Origin: Acidobacteriota bacterium
GTDB taxonomy: Bacteria; Acidobacteriota; Terriglobia; UBA7540
Length of the DNA stretch: 15,242 bases
Direction of reading: 5' to 3'
NCBI GenBank assembly: GCA_021827245.1
Contig: JAKAWN010000133.1
Location: 1 to 15,242, forward strand
Shown here: piece after piece, positions 14,580 through 15,242 of the stretch
Layout: every line of letters begins with the position of its first letter
Numbering within the stretch: position 1 is the first letter of the stretch
The notes under the pieces: generated by a model
Databases searched by the model: none
Seen by the model: the letters and a program-made list of their open reading frames with translations, nothing else
What the model was told of the DNA's origin: nothing
Made by a program: the position numbers and the translations under genes

Positions 14580-14584
14580 GGCTT
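14568..14584. repeat. 17-bp palindrome over the mraZ -35 box
   Basis: AAGCCTT GTC AAGGCTT is a perfect inverted repeat with seven-base arms, centred on 14576, exactly covering the TTGACA box. No T-run follows on either strand, so it is not a terminator. It may be an operator for a second regulator, or be chance. Confidence 0.4.

Positions 14585-15242
<658 letters not shown>

Overview
The window holds most of a division and cell-wall (dcw) gene cluster. It reads leftward on the minus strand from about 14.58 kb to the left edge. One divergent, truncated gene lies on the plus strand at the right edge. In transcription order the cluster is mraZ, rsmH, a Flp-type pilin gene, ftsL, a PASTA-bearing ftsI-type transpeptidase, murE, murF, mraY, a small ribbon-helix-helix (RHH) gene, murD, ftsW, murG and murC. 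murC is complete; any murB/ftsQ/ftsA/ftsZ genes would lie past the left edge (inference). There is no tRNA, rRNA, CRISPR array or insertion sequence in the window.

The organism is a bacterium of middling GC with a meso-diaminopimelate cell wall, because MurE carries DNPR at residues 405-408. The FtsL N-terminus (FVKHIDNSRL, then a basic stretch and a TM segment) and the gene order recall Acidobacteriota. That is a moderate-confidence judgement from memory of the family, not from a search.

The genes together make and polymerise lipid II. MurC, MurD, MurE and MurF add L-Ala, D-Glu, meso-DAP and D-Ala-D-Ala to UDP-MurNAc. MraY moves the pentapeptide to undecaprenyl phosphate and MurG adds GlcNAc. 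FtsW polymerises the glycan and the FtsI-type PBP cross-links it, with FtsL as their scaffold. MraZ is the cluster's own regulator and RsmH methylates 16S rRNA. Gene joins are tight: mraZ/rsmH abut (TAGATG), RHH/murD overlap by one base (TGATG), and murD/ftsW overlap by one base (TAATG).

The unusual parts are local. (1) An RHH protein gene sits between mraY and murD. It is preceded by a good sigma70-type promoter whose -10 box is the exact centre of a 15-bp palindrome, which suggests an autoregulated module controlling murD-ftsW-murG-murC. (2) MurD has an extra tail of about 154 residues, strongly acidic and then basic. (3) A Flp pilin gene with its own ribosome binding site and a possible sigma54 site lies between rsmH and ftsL. 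(4) The mraZ promoter has TGGT-type repeats at exact 10-bp spacing downstream of its -10 box and a 17-bp palindrome over its -35 box. (5) The transpeptidase has SSD where SSN is usual. The plus-strand gene at the right edge is the N-terminus of an ArsA/Get3-type ATPase.
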